From: Clostridium sp. CAG:768
Lineage (GTDB): Bacteria; Cyanobacteriota; Vampirovibrionia; Gastranaerophilales; Gastranaerophilaceae
DNA length: 11,099 nt
Assembly: GCA_000437435.1 (NCBI GenBank)
Contig: FR899618.1
Location: 1-11,099, forward strand
Reading direction: 5' to 3'
The notes beneath the pieces are model-generated. The model was given only the letters and a program-made list of their open reading frames with translations. It was not told the DNA's origin and ran no database searches. Of the stretch, positions 1 to 7,674 are shown one piece after another. A program made the position numbers and the translations under genes. The number at the start of each line of letters is the position of its first letter. Positions within the stretch are counted from its first letter, which is position 1.

Positions 1-2
1 TC

Positions 3-12
3 GGGGGGGGGG
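3..12. repeat. Homopolymeric G tract (10 G)
   Basis: Ten consecutive G occur at the very edge of the window in otherwise AT-rich DNA. The frame of the downstream prepilin is open through the tract, so a length change would shift frame if translation begins further upstream. Poly-G tracts of this kind act as phase-variation switches in some AT-rich bacteria. A poly-G run at a contig end is also a common sequencing or assembly artefact, and the two cannot be told apart here. Confidence 0.5.
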
Positions 13-50
13 CAATTTAAAGCTTGCTCCACAAGGGTTTCAAGATGTAT

Positions 51-136
51 GTCATTCTGAGGGTGTATACCCGAAAGAATCCAGCCTATTATTAATTCCA
101 AAAGCTGGATTGCTTCGGCATAAGCCTCGCAATGAC
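51..136. repeat. Imperfect palindromic (hairpin) repeat element overlapping the prepilin start
   Basis: The left arm (51-85) runs from GTCATTCTGAGG to GAATCCAGC. The right arm (104-136) runs from GCTGGATTGC to CGCAATGAC. The reverse complement of the right arm matches the left arm at the outer GTCATT, the inner AATCCAGC and GAGG, with a less regular middle. The loop is about 18 nt (86-103). Similar GTCATT...AATCCAGC dispersed palindromes are known in several bacterial genomes, and the in-frame Rickettsia palindromic elements are an analogy. No second copy is present in this window, so the repeat status rests on symmetry and family resemblance. It encodes residues 1-9 (MLRHKPRND) of the prepilin as called from the TTG. 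Confidence 0.7.
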
Positions 137-838
137 AAATTTGGTTTTACCTTAGCAGAGGTACTAATTACCTTAGGAATAATTGGTGTTGTTGCAGCTA
201 TGACTCTGCCTGTATTGATTGCAAATTTTAAAGAAAAAGAAATTATTGCCAAAGCAAAAAAAGATTATTCAATTGTAATGCAGGCACTGCAACTTGCTCA
301 AAATGATTATGGTACTCCAAATGACAATTCAAGTTTGTTTCTTTCAGGCGAAACAAATAATGAAGTAATGACAAATTTTTCTAAATATGTTAAAGGAGGT
401 CAACTTTGTCTTACGAATTCAAAAGAGGATATTTGTACCTCTTTGAATTATCAAATATTATTATCAACTTATAAGGGAAAATATAATCCTGTAGCTCCTC
501 CTGCGATAATCTTGCCAGATAATAGTGTATTGTTTCTGGTTTTAAGTACAAATAAATGTACTGATACAGTTAATTCAGGGATAATGAATGATGAAGATGG
601 TAATTTTCAATATAATCCAGACGGTACGCCAGTTACTTGGACTCAAATTCGTAATGATTGTGGTGCGATAACTTTTGATGTAAATGGTGCAAAAGGTCCA
701 AATAAATATGGATATGATGCTTTTCGTATAGATATATGGCCGGATCATGTTGGAAAATCTTATTGGGATGTGTATGGAGCATCTAGTTTATTTAGTATTT
801 TATCAGGAGGAAAACTTAAATATAATCAAAATAATTAA
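110..838 (+). CDS. Prepilin-type N-terminal cleavage/methylation domain protein (type IV pilin/pseudopilin-like)
   Basis: This is probably a type IV pilin or type II secretion pseudopilin-like protein, inserted in the inner membrane by its N-terminal helix and processed by a prepilin peptidase. From the TTG at 110 it is 242 aa. The leader ends in K10-F11-G12 and cleavage would leave F13. E17 is the conserved Glu at mature position 5, and residues 13-39 are the hydrophobic helix. The globular part has four Cys (100, 109, 150, 184) that could form disulphides. It also has a DVNGAKGPNKYGYDAF segment (190-205) that I associate with Gastranaerophilales pilin-like proteins. The start is uncertain: TTG 110 has no Shine-Dalgarno, no in-frame ATG/GTG/TTG lies upstream, and the frame is open to base 2. 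The true start may therefore be outside the window, making this a 5'-partial gene. No pilus assembly genes are adjacent. Which pilus or secretion system it serves is unknown. Confidence 0.85.
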   Translation: MLRHKPRNDKFGFTLAEVLITLGIIGVVAAMTLPVLIANFKEKEIIAKAKKDYSIVMQALQLAQNDYGTPNDNSSLFLSGETNNEVMTNFSKYVKGGQLCLTNSKEDICTSLNYQILLSTYKGKYNPVAPPAIILPDNSVLFLVLSTNKCTDTVNSGIMNDEDGNFQYNPDGTPVTWTQIRNDCGAITFDVNGAKGPNKYGYDAFRIDIWPDHVGKSYWDVYGASSLFSILSGGKLKYNQNN

Positions 839-858
839 TCAAAGAATCTTTTTGTTCG

Positions 859-867
859 TGTTATAAT
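859..867 (+). promoter_or_regulatory. Extended -10 promoter for ychF
   Basis: TGTTATAAT carries a perfect TATAAT (862-867) preceded by the TGn extended -10 element (859-861). No good -35 lies 16-18 nt upstream, which extended -10 promoters can do without. It is about 40 nt before the ychF start and just after the prepilin stop, so ychF probably has its own transcript. Confidence 0.6.
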
Positions 868-908
868 GATTTTATACAGTTATCAGAATAATAATAAAAG
901 GATTTATA

Positions 909-2006
909 ATGCTAAGAACAGGGATTGTCGGATTACCGAATGTCGGTAAATCAACTTTATTTAACGCTTTAACAAGTGCAAAAAATGCACAGAGTGCAAA
1001 TTATCCGTTTTGTACAATTGAGCCGAACGTAGGTGTTGTTAATGTGCCTGATGAAAGGCTTGCAATACTTGCAAAGCTCTGCAAAACAGATGTGATAATC
1101 CCGACAGCTATTGAATTTGTAGATATTGCAGGACTTGTAAAAGGCGCAAGTAAAGGTGAAGGTTTAGGAAACCAGTTTTTGCATAATATTAGAGAAGTTG
1201 ATGCAATTATTCAGGTTGTAAGATGTTTTGATGATCCTAATACAATTCACGTTGCAGGTAAGGTAAGCCCATTAGATGATATTGAGGTAATTAATACGGA
1301 ATTAGCTCTAGCTGATATGGCATCTGTTGAAAAACAAATCGCAAAAGTTTCAAAAGTTGCAAAATCAGGTGATAAAGATGCTGTATTAACTCTTTCAGTT
1401 CTTGAAAAAATGCAAAAATTGTTAGAAGAAGCTTCATTTATAAATGTAAATGATCATTTCAACGAAGATGAAATTCCGGTTGCAAAAGGGCTAAACTTAA
1501 TGTCTACAAAACCTGTAATTTATGCAGCAAATGTATCAGAATTCGATTTAAAAGACGGTAATGATTATACTAAAAAAGTTCAAGAATATGCATCAGCTCA
1601 TGGAGCTGAAATGGTAATAATTTCTGCGAGAATTGAAGAAGAATTAGCTGAATTGGCACCAGAGGAAGCAAAAGAATATCTTCATGATTTAGGAGTTGAA
1701 GATAGTGGTATTAACAGAATGATTAAATCTGTATACAAATTATTACATTTAAGAACATTTATTACTGCAGGAGAAAAAGAAGTTCATGCATGGACAATTC
1801 CTGCAGGTGCTAAAGCCCCTCAAGCTGCTGGTGTAATTCATACCGATTTTGAAAAAGGTTTCATAAGAGCAGAAATTACTCCTTATGAAGAATTTGTAAA
1901 AAATGGCTCTTATGCAGCTTGTAAAGATAAAGGTGTAACTCGACTTGAAGGTAAAGATTATGTTGTACAAGATGGTGATTTAGTTCACTTTAGGTTCTCT
2001 GTATAA
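909..2006 (+). CDS. ychF: Redox-regulated ATPase YchF (Obg/OLA1-family P-loop protein)
   Basis: YchF is a cytoplasmic, ribosome-associated P-loop NTPase of the Obg family (OLA1 in eukaryotes) that prefers ATP to GTP. It is linked to translation and the oxidative stress response. At 365 aa it is full length. The P-loop GLPNVGKST is at residues 8-16, followed by NYPFCTIEPNVG (31-42), the switch II DIAGL (72-76), and NVSE (208-211) in place of the G4 NKxD, which is the family feature behind ATP preference. A C-terminal TGS domain spans about 282-364. Cys35 lies in the same NYPFC context as the redox-sensitive Cys35 of E. coli YchF. The ATG at 909 has an AAGGA Shine-Dalgarno at 898-902. It is probably transcribed alone from the extended -10 at 859-867, or with the downstream dehydrogenase, since no strong terminator is seen in the 54-nt gap. 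Confidence 0.98.
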   Translation: MLRTGIVGLPNVGKSTLFNALTSAKNAQSANYPFCTIEPNVGVVNVPDERLAILAKLCKTDVIIPTAIEFVDIAGLVKGASKGEGLGNQFLHNIREVDAIIQVVRCFDDPNTIHVAGKVSPLDDIEVINTELALADMASVEKQIAKVSKVAKSGDKDAVLTLSVLEKMQKLLEEASFINVNDHFNEDEIPVAKGLNLMSTKPVIYAANVSEFDLKDGNDYTKKVQEYASAHGAEMVIISARIEEELAELAPEEAKEYLHDLGVEDSGINRMIKSVYKLLHLRTFITAGEKEVHAWTIPAGAKAPQAAGVIHTDFEKGFIRAEITPYEEFVKNGSYAACKDKGVTRLEGKDYVVQDGDLVHFRFSV

Positions 2007-2060
2007 TTAGCCCGAGTTACTAATTTATTTTAGTTTTTTAACGTATTTAATAATTACATT

Positions 2061-3437
2061 ATGATTGGAAATATCGTTATGGATTTGAAAGAATTCTTTA
2101 ATACAAATCGTACCAAAGATTTGAATTTTAGATTAAAGCAGCTAAAAAGTTTAAAGCAAACGATTAAACATTATGAACCTGAAATTTTTCAAGCATTAAA
2201 GGAAGATTTAAGAAAATCAAATTTTGAAATTGTAACGACAGAGTTAGGGTTAATATTTCAAGAATTGGATTGTGCAATAAAAAATTTGAAAAAATGGGCA
2301 AAGACTGAAAGAGTATCAACTCCAGTATATCTAAAACCTTCAAATGGATATATTTTAAAGGAACCGTATGGAGTTGTGCTTATAATTACTCCTTTCAATT
2401 ACCCTTTCCAATTATCATTTGTGCCTTTAATTGGAGCAATTGCTGCAGGTAATTGTGCAGTTGTAAAACCTTCAAAAAGGACACCTCGTTGTGCAGAGGT
2501 TATATGTAAAATTATTGCTCAGACTTTTAGCAGTAATTATGTAAGATGTGTTCTGCCTTCTGAATTGACATCAGCAGAAATTTTGTCAAAAGACTTTGAT
2601 TATATATTTTTTACAGGTAGTACTCAAACAGGAAAATTGATTGCAGAAACTGCTGCTAAAAAATTAATTCCATATACATTGGAATTAGGCGGGAAAAGTC
2701 CTGTAATTGTTGATAAAAATGTAAATATAGAACAGGCTGCCAGAAAAATTGCTTGGGGAAAATTTTTGAATGCGGGACAGACTTGTGTTGCTCCTGATTA
2801 TGTACTTGTGCATGAAGATGTAAAACAGGATTTGATTGATAATTTAATAAAATCAATAAAATCTTTTTATGGTGTATTTATTCAGGAAAGCAAAGATTAT
2901 GGTCGTATTATAGATACTGAAGGGTTTAGAAGATTAAAAGAGATTATTATACAAGAATCAAAAAATATTATCTATGGTGGGGATTACCATGAATGCGGCT
3001 TGTATATTGAACCGACATTATTAGAGATTGGTTCTTTTGATTCTCCATCAATGCAAGAGGAAATATTTGGACCTATTTTGCCTATAATGACATATAATAA
3101 TATTGATGATGTAATTAATTCTCTTAAAGATAAACCAAAACCTTTGGCTTTGTATGTTTTTTCTAAGGATAAAGAATTTTATTGGAAAGTTTTAAACAGT
3201 CTTTCATTTGGAGGCGGAGCTGTAAATGAAACTATTCAACAAACAGCAGTTCATGGTTTACCCTTTGGTGGTGTAGGTTTTTCAGGTGTTGGAAAATATC
3301 ATGGTAAGTATACTTTTGATACTTTTACTCATTTAAAGAGCGTTTTAGTAAAAAATTCTGATTTTGATATGGATATTATGTATCCGCCTTATTCATATGA
3401 TACTGTAAAAAATGTCAGAAAATTCTTAGTAAAATAA
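2061..3437 (+). CDS. Aldehyde dehydrogenase, class 3 (ALDH3) type
   Basis: This enzyme oxidises aldehydes to carboxylic acids with NAD(P)+. The substrate is not known; class 3 members act on medium- to long-chain or aromatic aldehydes. Full-length hallmarks are present (numbering from 2061): TPFNYPF with the oxyanion Asn113, the cofactor loop FTGSTQTGK (184-192), the general base Glu208 in LELGGKSP, the nucleophile Cys242 in GQTCVAPDY, EEIFGP (333-338), LPFGGVGFSGVGKYHG (400-415), and the ALDH3-like YPPYSYDTVK tail. Residue 139 after KPS is Lys, where many NAD-preferring relatives have Glu. ATG 2061 has no Shine-Dalgarno. The in-frame ATG at 2079 (Met7, MDLKEFF) has GGAA at 2067-2070 and may be the real start. 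The gene lies 54 nt after ychF and ends 1 nt before a hairpin terminator. The C-terminus has no clear membrane anchor, so a cytosolic enzyme is likely. Confidence 0.95.
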   Translation: MIGNIVMDLKEFFNTNRTKDLNFRLKQLKSLKQTIKHYEPEIFQALKEDLRKSNFEIVTTELGLIFQELDCAIKNLKKWAKTERVSTPVYLKPSNGYILKEPYGVVLIITPFNYPFQLSFVPLIGAIAAGNCAVVKPSKRTPRCAEVICKIIAQTFSSNYVRCVLPSELTSAEILSKDFDYIFFTGSTQTGKLIAETAAKKLIPYTLELGGKSPVIVDKNVNIEQAARKIAWGKFLNAGQTCVAPDYVLVHEDVKQDLIDNLIKSIKSFYGVFIQESKDYGRIIDTEGFRRLKEIIIQESKNIIYGGDYHECGLYIEPTLLEIGSFDSPSMQEEIFGPILPIMTYNNIDDVINSLKDKPKPLALYVFSKDKEFYWKVLNSLSFGGGAVNETIQQTAVHGLPFGGVGFSGVGKYHGKYTFDTFTHLKSVLVKNSDFDMDIMYPPYSYDTVKNVRKFLVK

Positions 3438-3468
3438 AAAATCCTCACTTAAAAAGTGAGGATTTTTT
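3438..3468. terminator. Bidirectional Rho-independent terminator between convergent genes
   Basis: A 13-bp perfect stem (3438-3450 with 3454-3466, core ATCCTCACTT/AAGTGAGGAT) closes a 3-nt AAA loop. A T run (3463-3468) follows on the + strand. The A-rich 3431-3441 stretch supplies the T run on the - strand. It sits between the aldehyde dehydrogenase stop (3437) and the GH13 stop (3470) and can end both transcripts. Confidence 0.93.
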
Positions 3469-3469
3469 G

Positions 3470-6400
3470 TTATTTACTTAATAATGCTAGTTTGTTTCCA
3501 ACATCTTGTTTTTCTTTGTTTACTTGAGAATATGGATTTGAAACTATATTATATTGAGGATTATACATTACTCTTCTGCCTGTAAAACTTGGTTCATGGT
3601 ACAAGATTAATGTAGAATCTTTGAATTTAATTGGAGTATGATTTGGTCCTGTAATTTGGTTTTTATCATTTACATAATATATTGTTTGGTCATTTTTATC
3701 AGCGTTTCTAAATTTCATTCCTGGTCTCAAACCGCCTTTAAGACCTACTTTGCCACCACGATCTTCATTCAAATCAATGTATTTTAAAGTTAATTCTGCT
3801 GGGTCATAGTATTTATCAAATGTATGATTTAGTCCAGCAGTATTAAATAATGAGATTGTCATTGCTCCATTTGGACTTTGTCTTAACAAGGCGGAGATTT
3901 GAGTATCTCCTTCTTCTGTTCTTTCAAAGTTTTCTTTTGTTTTGTTTGTATCATCTTTGTATACATCAAACTTATAATGAGCATTTTGTTCTTTTAAGGC
4001 GAACGGAGTACCATCATTTAATGGTTGCAATTCCGGTCTTGCTCTTAGGCTAAGAACTTTCATCATATTATCTTTGTGATTTTTTACAAACTCTTTAAAG
4101 TTTGGACTGTTTGGATCTGCCCAATCTTCATGAATTACGTTACGGTTTTGAAGATAAATATTTTTAGTAGTTGTCTCATAACCGGTAGCGCCATATTCAT
4201 CACCTGCAAATAATGTAGGATTTCCAACCAATGCTGTTAAGAATTTAGTTTGTCCTAGAAGTTTTGACATTGCAGGATCAATTATTCTTTCAAGAGTTTT
4301 ATCTTTAAGTTTTTTCTTTTCTTCTGAATTTAGACGTTTACTAGAATCGGGTTCAATGTAATCCATTTCATCAAATACGATATCTAATGCTATATTATAA
4401 TCTCTAGCACCAAATCCGTCTGCTTCAAATACTTTACCTTTATGGTAGCCGTTAGATAGGTTTTTTAATGCTTCTACCATTTTTTCGTAAACATAGTTTT
4501 TACGGCTGTCACTTAATCCTATTGATTCTTTTGCTTTTCCCATACCGCTTGCGATAGATTCACATTTCGCAATTGCTAAGTTGCTTACTTTATCGTAGTT
4601 ATAATTGTCTACAGAATCATAATGAACATTTTCTCCGTATTTTACTCCATTAAGAATTCTGTATGCTCTTTCACGGTATTGATTGCCTTTTTCTGTTAAA
4701 TCTGTATAAACTAAATCCATATCCATTGAAAAACCGTCTAATGCTCTACATTTGTCATGGTTTCCGGCGAATGTATATGAATAAATTAGAGATTCTAAAG
4801 AGCCTGAATTTAAGAAATTATCACTACCAACTAATTTATCAAGTATAGTTGTACCTTGATTAATTCCTTTTTCAGGACTGCTATTGCCATCAAAATCAAA
4901 TAATTTTCCAAATATTTTTGTTATATCTGATGAGAAGTAATCATAATTTGCGGTAGTTGTAAATCCAGCTTCATTTAAAAGTTTTCTCATAGCTTCTGTT
5001 TTTCCCGCAAATCTTGCACCAGATTTGTCACCATAGCCGTCACTGTATATTTCTCCTAAGTCTGTGACTTCTGCTGCTATGTATGCATCAGGGTGATATT
5101 CTTTTACTCCATCTGTAAATTTTGACCAGAAATCAATTACTTTATTCCAAGTATATTCAAAATCAGTTTTTTTATTTCTTAGAGATTCTATATCTCCAAT
5201 ATCTTTTGTTGCGTCAATTCTCCAATCAAGACCAGCTTGTGTTCTATCAACAATCATTTCTGCAAGTTTAAAACTATCAAAATTTGTACCTTTGATAGAG
5301 CGTAACAATGCACTTGCAAGTTTTTCTTTATCTGCAGCATTTATTTTTCTTATACCGCTTCTTAAATGATTAACCAAAGAAACAGCTTCGTTTTCAGGAC
5401 TATCGGCAATTATTCCCATCCCTAATAATGAAGTTCGTTTTAAAGAATTATAATCATATGAAATTTCTCCGGTATTTGGATCAAAAGAGAATGAAGCTTT
5501 TGGGTCTACTGCTTTGATAATTGCAAATCTTGCAATTTCAGAAGTTAATAAAGGTATAACATATTTACCATATGGAGTAGCATTTCCATATTCGTCATGG
5601 AGTTTGCAATCATTTGGTAATTTGGACTCAACACCAGTTAAAACTTCTTTTGCAAATGAATACATTTCTTTAGTATACATTTTATCTGTTAGTTCATAAG
5701 CTTTTTGATATTCCATTCTCATATGAGGGTTGTTTTGTTGATACATTTCGTATCTTGATACTCCAATTTGATCTTCTTGGGTAGCTCTTTTTGAGATGTA
5801 AGGGCTACTTAATGTTGAGATTATATCATCTCCCACTTCTATTGAATCTAATGGAACATCCATAAGGCCTTGTATAATGTGCTCATTATATGACTCAACA
5901 GAATCAAATCCGAATAATTCATATCTGTTTTGTAATACATTTTCAACAATCTTTTTATTGACATCTAAGTCTTTAGGGAATACTTTGCCATTTGATTGTG
6001 TTTTTATTAAGTTATAAATTCCCTCAGCATCCATATTTTTAATATTTCTTAAATGCTGTGCGACATTTAGATTTAATATTTGATTAGTTTTCTTTGTCCA
6101 GAATTGTGCAGAAGATACTGCATAGTCTTGAACTTCTATGTTTTTGCGTTTTAATAAGGCTGTTTTCGCAGCTCTTTCTCTAGGATTTCCGATATTTAAT
6201 AAATCTTGAGTATCAGTATGTGAGAAGATGTAATTTAATTTAGCAATATCAGGGTTTGCATCCCAAGTATAGAAACCACTTTCATGTTTACCATCAAGCC
6301 CGAAATATTCAAATTGGGTTACTTGTTTTGTCCCTTCTCCGCTATGTAATCTTATTCTCTGATATTCAGGTAATGTTTTATTATATTCGTTTAATTTTTC

Positions 6401-7660
6401 TACATTTTTCTTATATGTTTCAGGATTTATTCTAAAGCTGTATGGTGCAACGGTATCATTGTGATTATTTATGTCAAGGTAATTTTTATCAAATTTCTCA
6501 TATGCTTTGATTAATTCTTTATTATTTAAATTTTCCGCATTAGTAAGTCTATTATCATAAATTTGTATATATGTTGGTTTTTTAGGGTCATATTCGCCAT
6601 GACTTGATTTAATACTAATAGTGCCGTTGTCATTTTCAATGAATTTATATGGAGAGTTAACTAATCTATGTGTTACATGTTCAGTATTTTTTCCAAATAC
6701 TCCTAAACTAAGAGGGCTGTCTTTTAGTCCTGAAATTCTAAACCAATTAAAATACGGAGATTGTTCGCCCCATTTTAAAATATGTTGGAAGTGAACACCT
6801 TCTAAACCTTCATTTACGTATGCGCCATCTGATACTAAATTCATGCCTTTCGCAAACATTTTTCTTTGAATAGCAGAATAGTTATTAATATTTCCTAAGC
6901 TATTAGCCATTTGAAAACAGTTTTTGTTCCAGTATGCATGTGCTGTAAGGCTGTCATCTGTAAATAAAGGCAATGTAATAATTCTGGTAAATTGATCTAA
7001 TTCTCCATTATCTAAAGATTTTTCAATTCCGGCTAAAGAACCGCCAATTTTATTCCCAAAGTTTTTTGATGAACTCATAACATCAACTATTTCTTCAGGA
7101 GATTTCATTACTACTTTATTGTTGTCATCATATTTCCATATAACATTGTGACAATCAGGTATAATTAATTTCATTGCACCACCTTTAGATACAGAAGGTG
7201 CTCTATCTGTTACAATATTATATACATCATAAGCGTTATGAGTGTTTTGTGCTTCATTAATGATATTACCAGGGTCTAGCATGTAGATTGGTGGAGCAGA
7301 ATGATTTCCTTTTGGATAGAGTTTATAGTGATAAGCAAAAGGTTCATCAGGAGCAATATCAAAATCTGCAGCTAAATCTATTTTCGTAGCTTTGCCACTT
7401 TGAAGTTTAATCCCACGTTCTTTATTTTCTGATTTATCTTCAACAGAATCTAATTTATCAAGGATATTAGTTATTATATAGTTGTTATTATCATCTTTAT
7501 CGACAGAATATAATTCTAAATAGCAGTCGTATTTGCTATCATCATATACATAATTAAATTCATACTCTTTGTCGCCATATTCTGACTTTGTAGGTTTGTA
7601 TCCTTCAAATTTGATGTTATTGTTGATATTTGGTCGATTTAAATTTAAATTTACTTTCAC
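3470..7660 (-). CDS. Giant GH13 alpha-amylase-family glycoside hydrolase (1396 aa) with expanded barrel
   Basis: This is probably an alpha-glucan-active enzyme (alpha-amylase clan). Residues 35-130 look like an N-terminal beta-rich domain, possibly a CBM48-like module. The (beta/alpha)8 barrel begins near 205 with GGSLAGIEKSLD and LPLF (230-233). Region I is SDGAYVNEG (277-285), region II LDWRIDATKD with Arg814 and nucleophile Asp816, region III IAAEVTDL with acid/base Glu864, and region IV AGNHDKCR with His968 and Asp969. NPTLFAGDEYGATG (1147-1160) is the barrel end, and a beta-rich C-terminal domain follows to about 1360. Regions I and II are 538 residues apart, far more than in ordinary GH13 enzymes, because of inserts of roughly 300-460 and 490-800; another insert lies at about 975-1135. 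The region I His is replaced by Asn283. No signal peptide or anchor is visible. The start is GTG with AAGGAG 8 nt upstream. The exact subfamily and substrate are unknown. Confidence 0.9.
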   Translation of the reverse strand: MKVNLNLNRPNINNNIKFEGYKPTKSEYGDKEYEFNYVYDDSKYDCYLELYSVDKDDNNNYIITNILDKLDSVEDKSENKERGIKLQSGKATKIDLAADFDIAPDEPFAYHYKLYPKGNHSAPPIYMLDPGNIINEAQNTHNAYDVYNIVTDRAPSVSKGGAMKLIIPDCHNVIWKYDDNNKVVMKSPEEIVDVMSSSKNFGNKIGGSLAGIEKSLDNGELDQFTRIITLPLFTDDSLTAHAYWNKNCFQMANSLGNINNYSAIQRKMFAKGMNLVSDGAYVNEGLEGVHFQHILKWGEQSPYFNWFRISGLKDSPLSLGVFGKNTEHVTHRLVNSPYKFIENDNGTISIKSSHGEYDPKKPTYIQIYDNRLTNAENLNNKELIKAYEKFDKNYLDINNHNDTVAPYSFRINPETYKKNVEKLNEYNKTLPEYQRIRLHSGEGTKQVTQFEYFGLDGKHESGFYTWDANPDIAKLNYIFSHTDTQDLLNIGNPRERAAKTALLKRKNIEVQDYAVSSAQFWTKKTNQILNLNVAQHLRNIKNMDAEGIYNLIKTQSNGKVFPKDLDVNKKIVENVLQNRYELFGFDSVESYNEHIIQGLMDVPLDSIEVGDDIISTLSSPYISKRATQEDQIGVSRYEMYQQNNPHMRMEYQKAYELTDKMYTKEMYSFAKEVLTGVESKLPNDCKLHDEYGNATPYGKYVIPLLTSEIARFAIIKAVDPKASFSFDPNTGEISYDYNSLKRTSLLGMGIIADSPENEAVSLVNHLRSGIRKINAADKEKLASALLRSIKGTNFDSFKLAEMIVDRTQAGLDWRIDATKDIGDIESLRNKKTDFEYTWNKVIDFWSKFTDGVKEYHPDAYIAAEVTDLGEIYSDGYGDKSGARFAGKTEAMRKLLNEAGFTTTANYDYFSSDITKIFGKLFDFDGNSSPEKGINQGTTILDKLVGSDNFLNSGSLESLIYSYTFAGNHDKCRALDGFSMDMDLVYTDLTEKGNQYRERAYRILNGVKYGENVHYDSVDNYNYDKVSNLAIAKCESIASGMGKAKESIGLSDSRKNYVYEKMVEALKNLSNGYHKGKVFEADGFGARDYNIALDIVFDEMDYIEPDSSKRLNSEEKKKLKDKTLERIIDPAMSKLLGQTKFLTALVGNPTLFAGDEYGATGYETTTKNIYLQNRNVIHEDWADPNSPNFKEFVKNHKDNMMKVLSLRARPELQPLNDGTPFALKEQNAHYKFDVYKDDTNKTKENFERTEEGDTQISALLRQSPNGAMTISLFNTAGLNHTFDKYYDPAELTLKYIDLNEDRGGKVGLKGGLRPGMKFRNADKNDQTIYYVNDKNQITGPNHTPIKFKDSTLILYHEPSFTGRRVMYNPQYNIVSNPYSQVNKEKQDVGNKLALLSK

Positions 7661-7668
7661 GTGAAAAA

Positions 7669-7674
7669 CTCCTT
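7669..7674 (-). promoter_or_regulatory. Shine-Dalgarno AAGGAG for the GTG-initiated GH13 gene
   Basis: CTCCTT on the + strand reads AAGGAG on the coding strand, 8 nt before the GTG at 7660-7658. This strong site decides the non-ATG start: no better-placed ATG lies nearby in frame. Confidence 0.85.

Noticed and set aside
52..252. Open frame on the - strand antisense to the prepilin start
   Set aside because: It is antisense to the repeat and to the well-supported prepilin N-terminus, and its product resembles no family.
1749..1970. Open frame on the - strand inside ychF
   Set aside because: It shadows the TGS-domain coding region; Cys/Phe-rich translation typical of antisense AT-rich DNA.
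2019..2039. Terminator after ychF (ACTAA/TTAGT stem followed by T6)
   Set aside because: The stem has only 5 bp, mostly A-T, too weak to claim; read-through into the aldehyde dehydrogenase gene is likely.
2656..2856. Open frame on the - strand inside the aldehyde dehydrogenase gene
   Set aside because: It is antisense to the catalytic core (Glu208 and Cys242 region) of a full-length enzyme, with no recognisable domain.
3850..5699. Short + strand open frames at 3850-4053, 4663-4848 and 5514-5699
   Set aside because: All lie antisense within the GH13 gene, show no domain and have no evident ribosome binding site.
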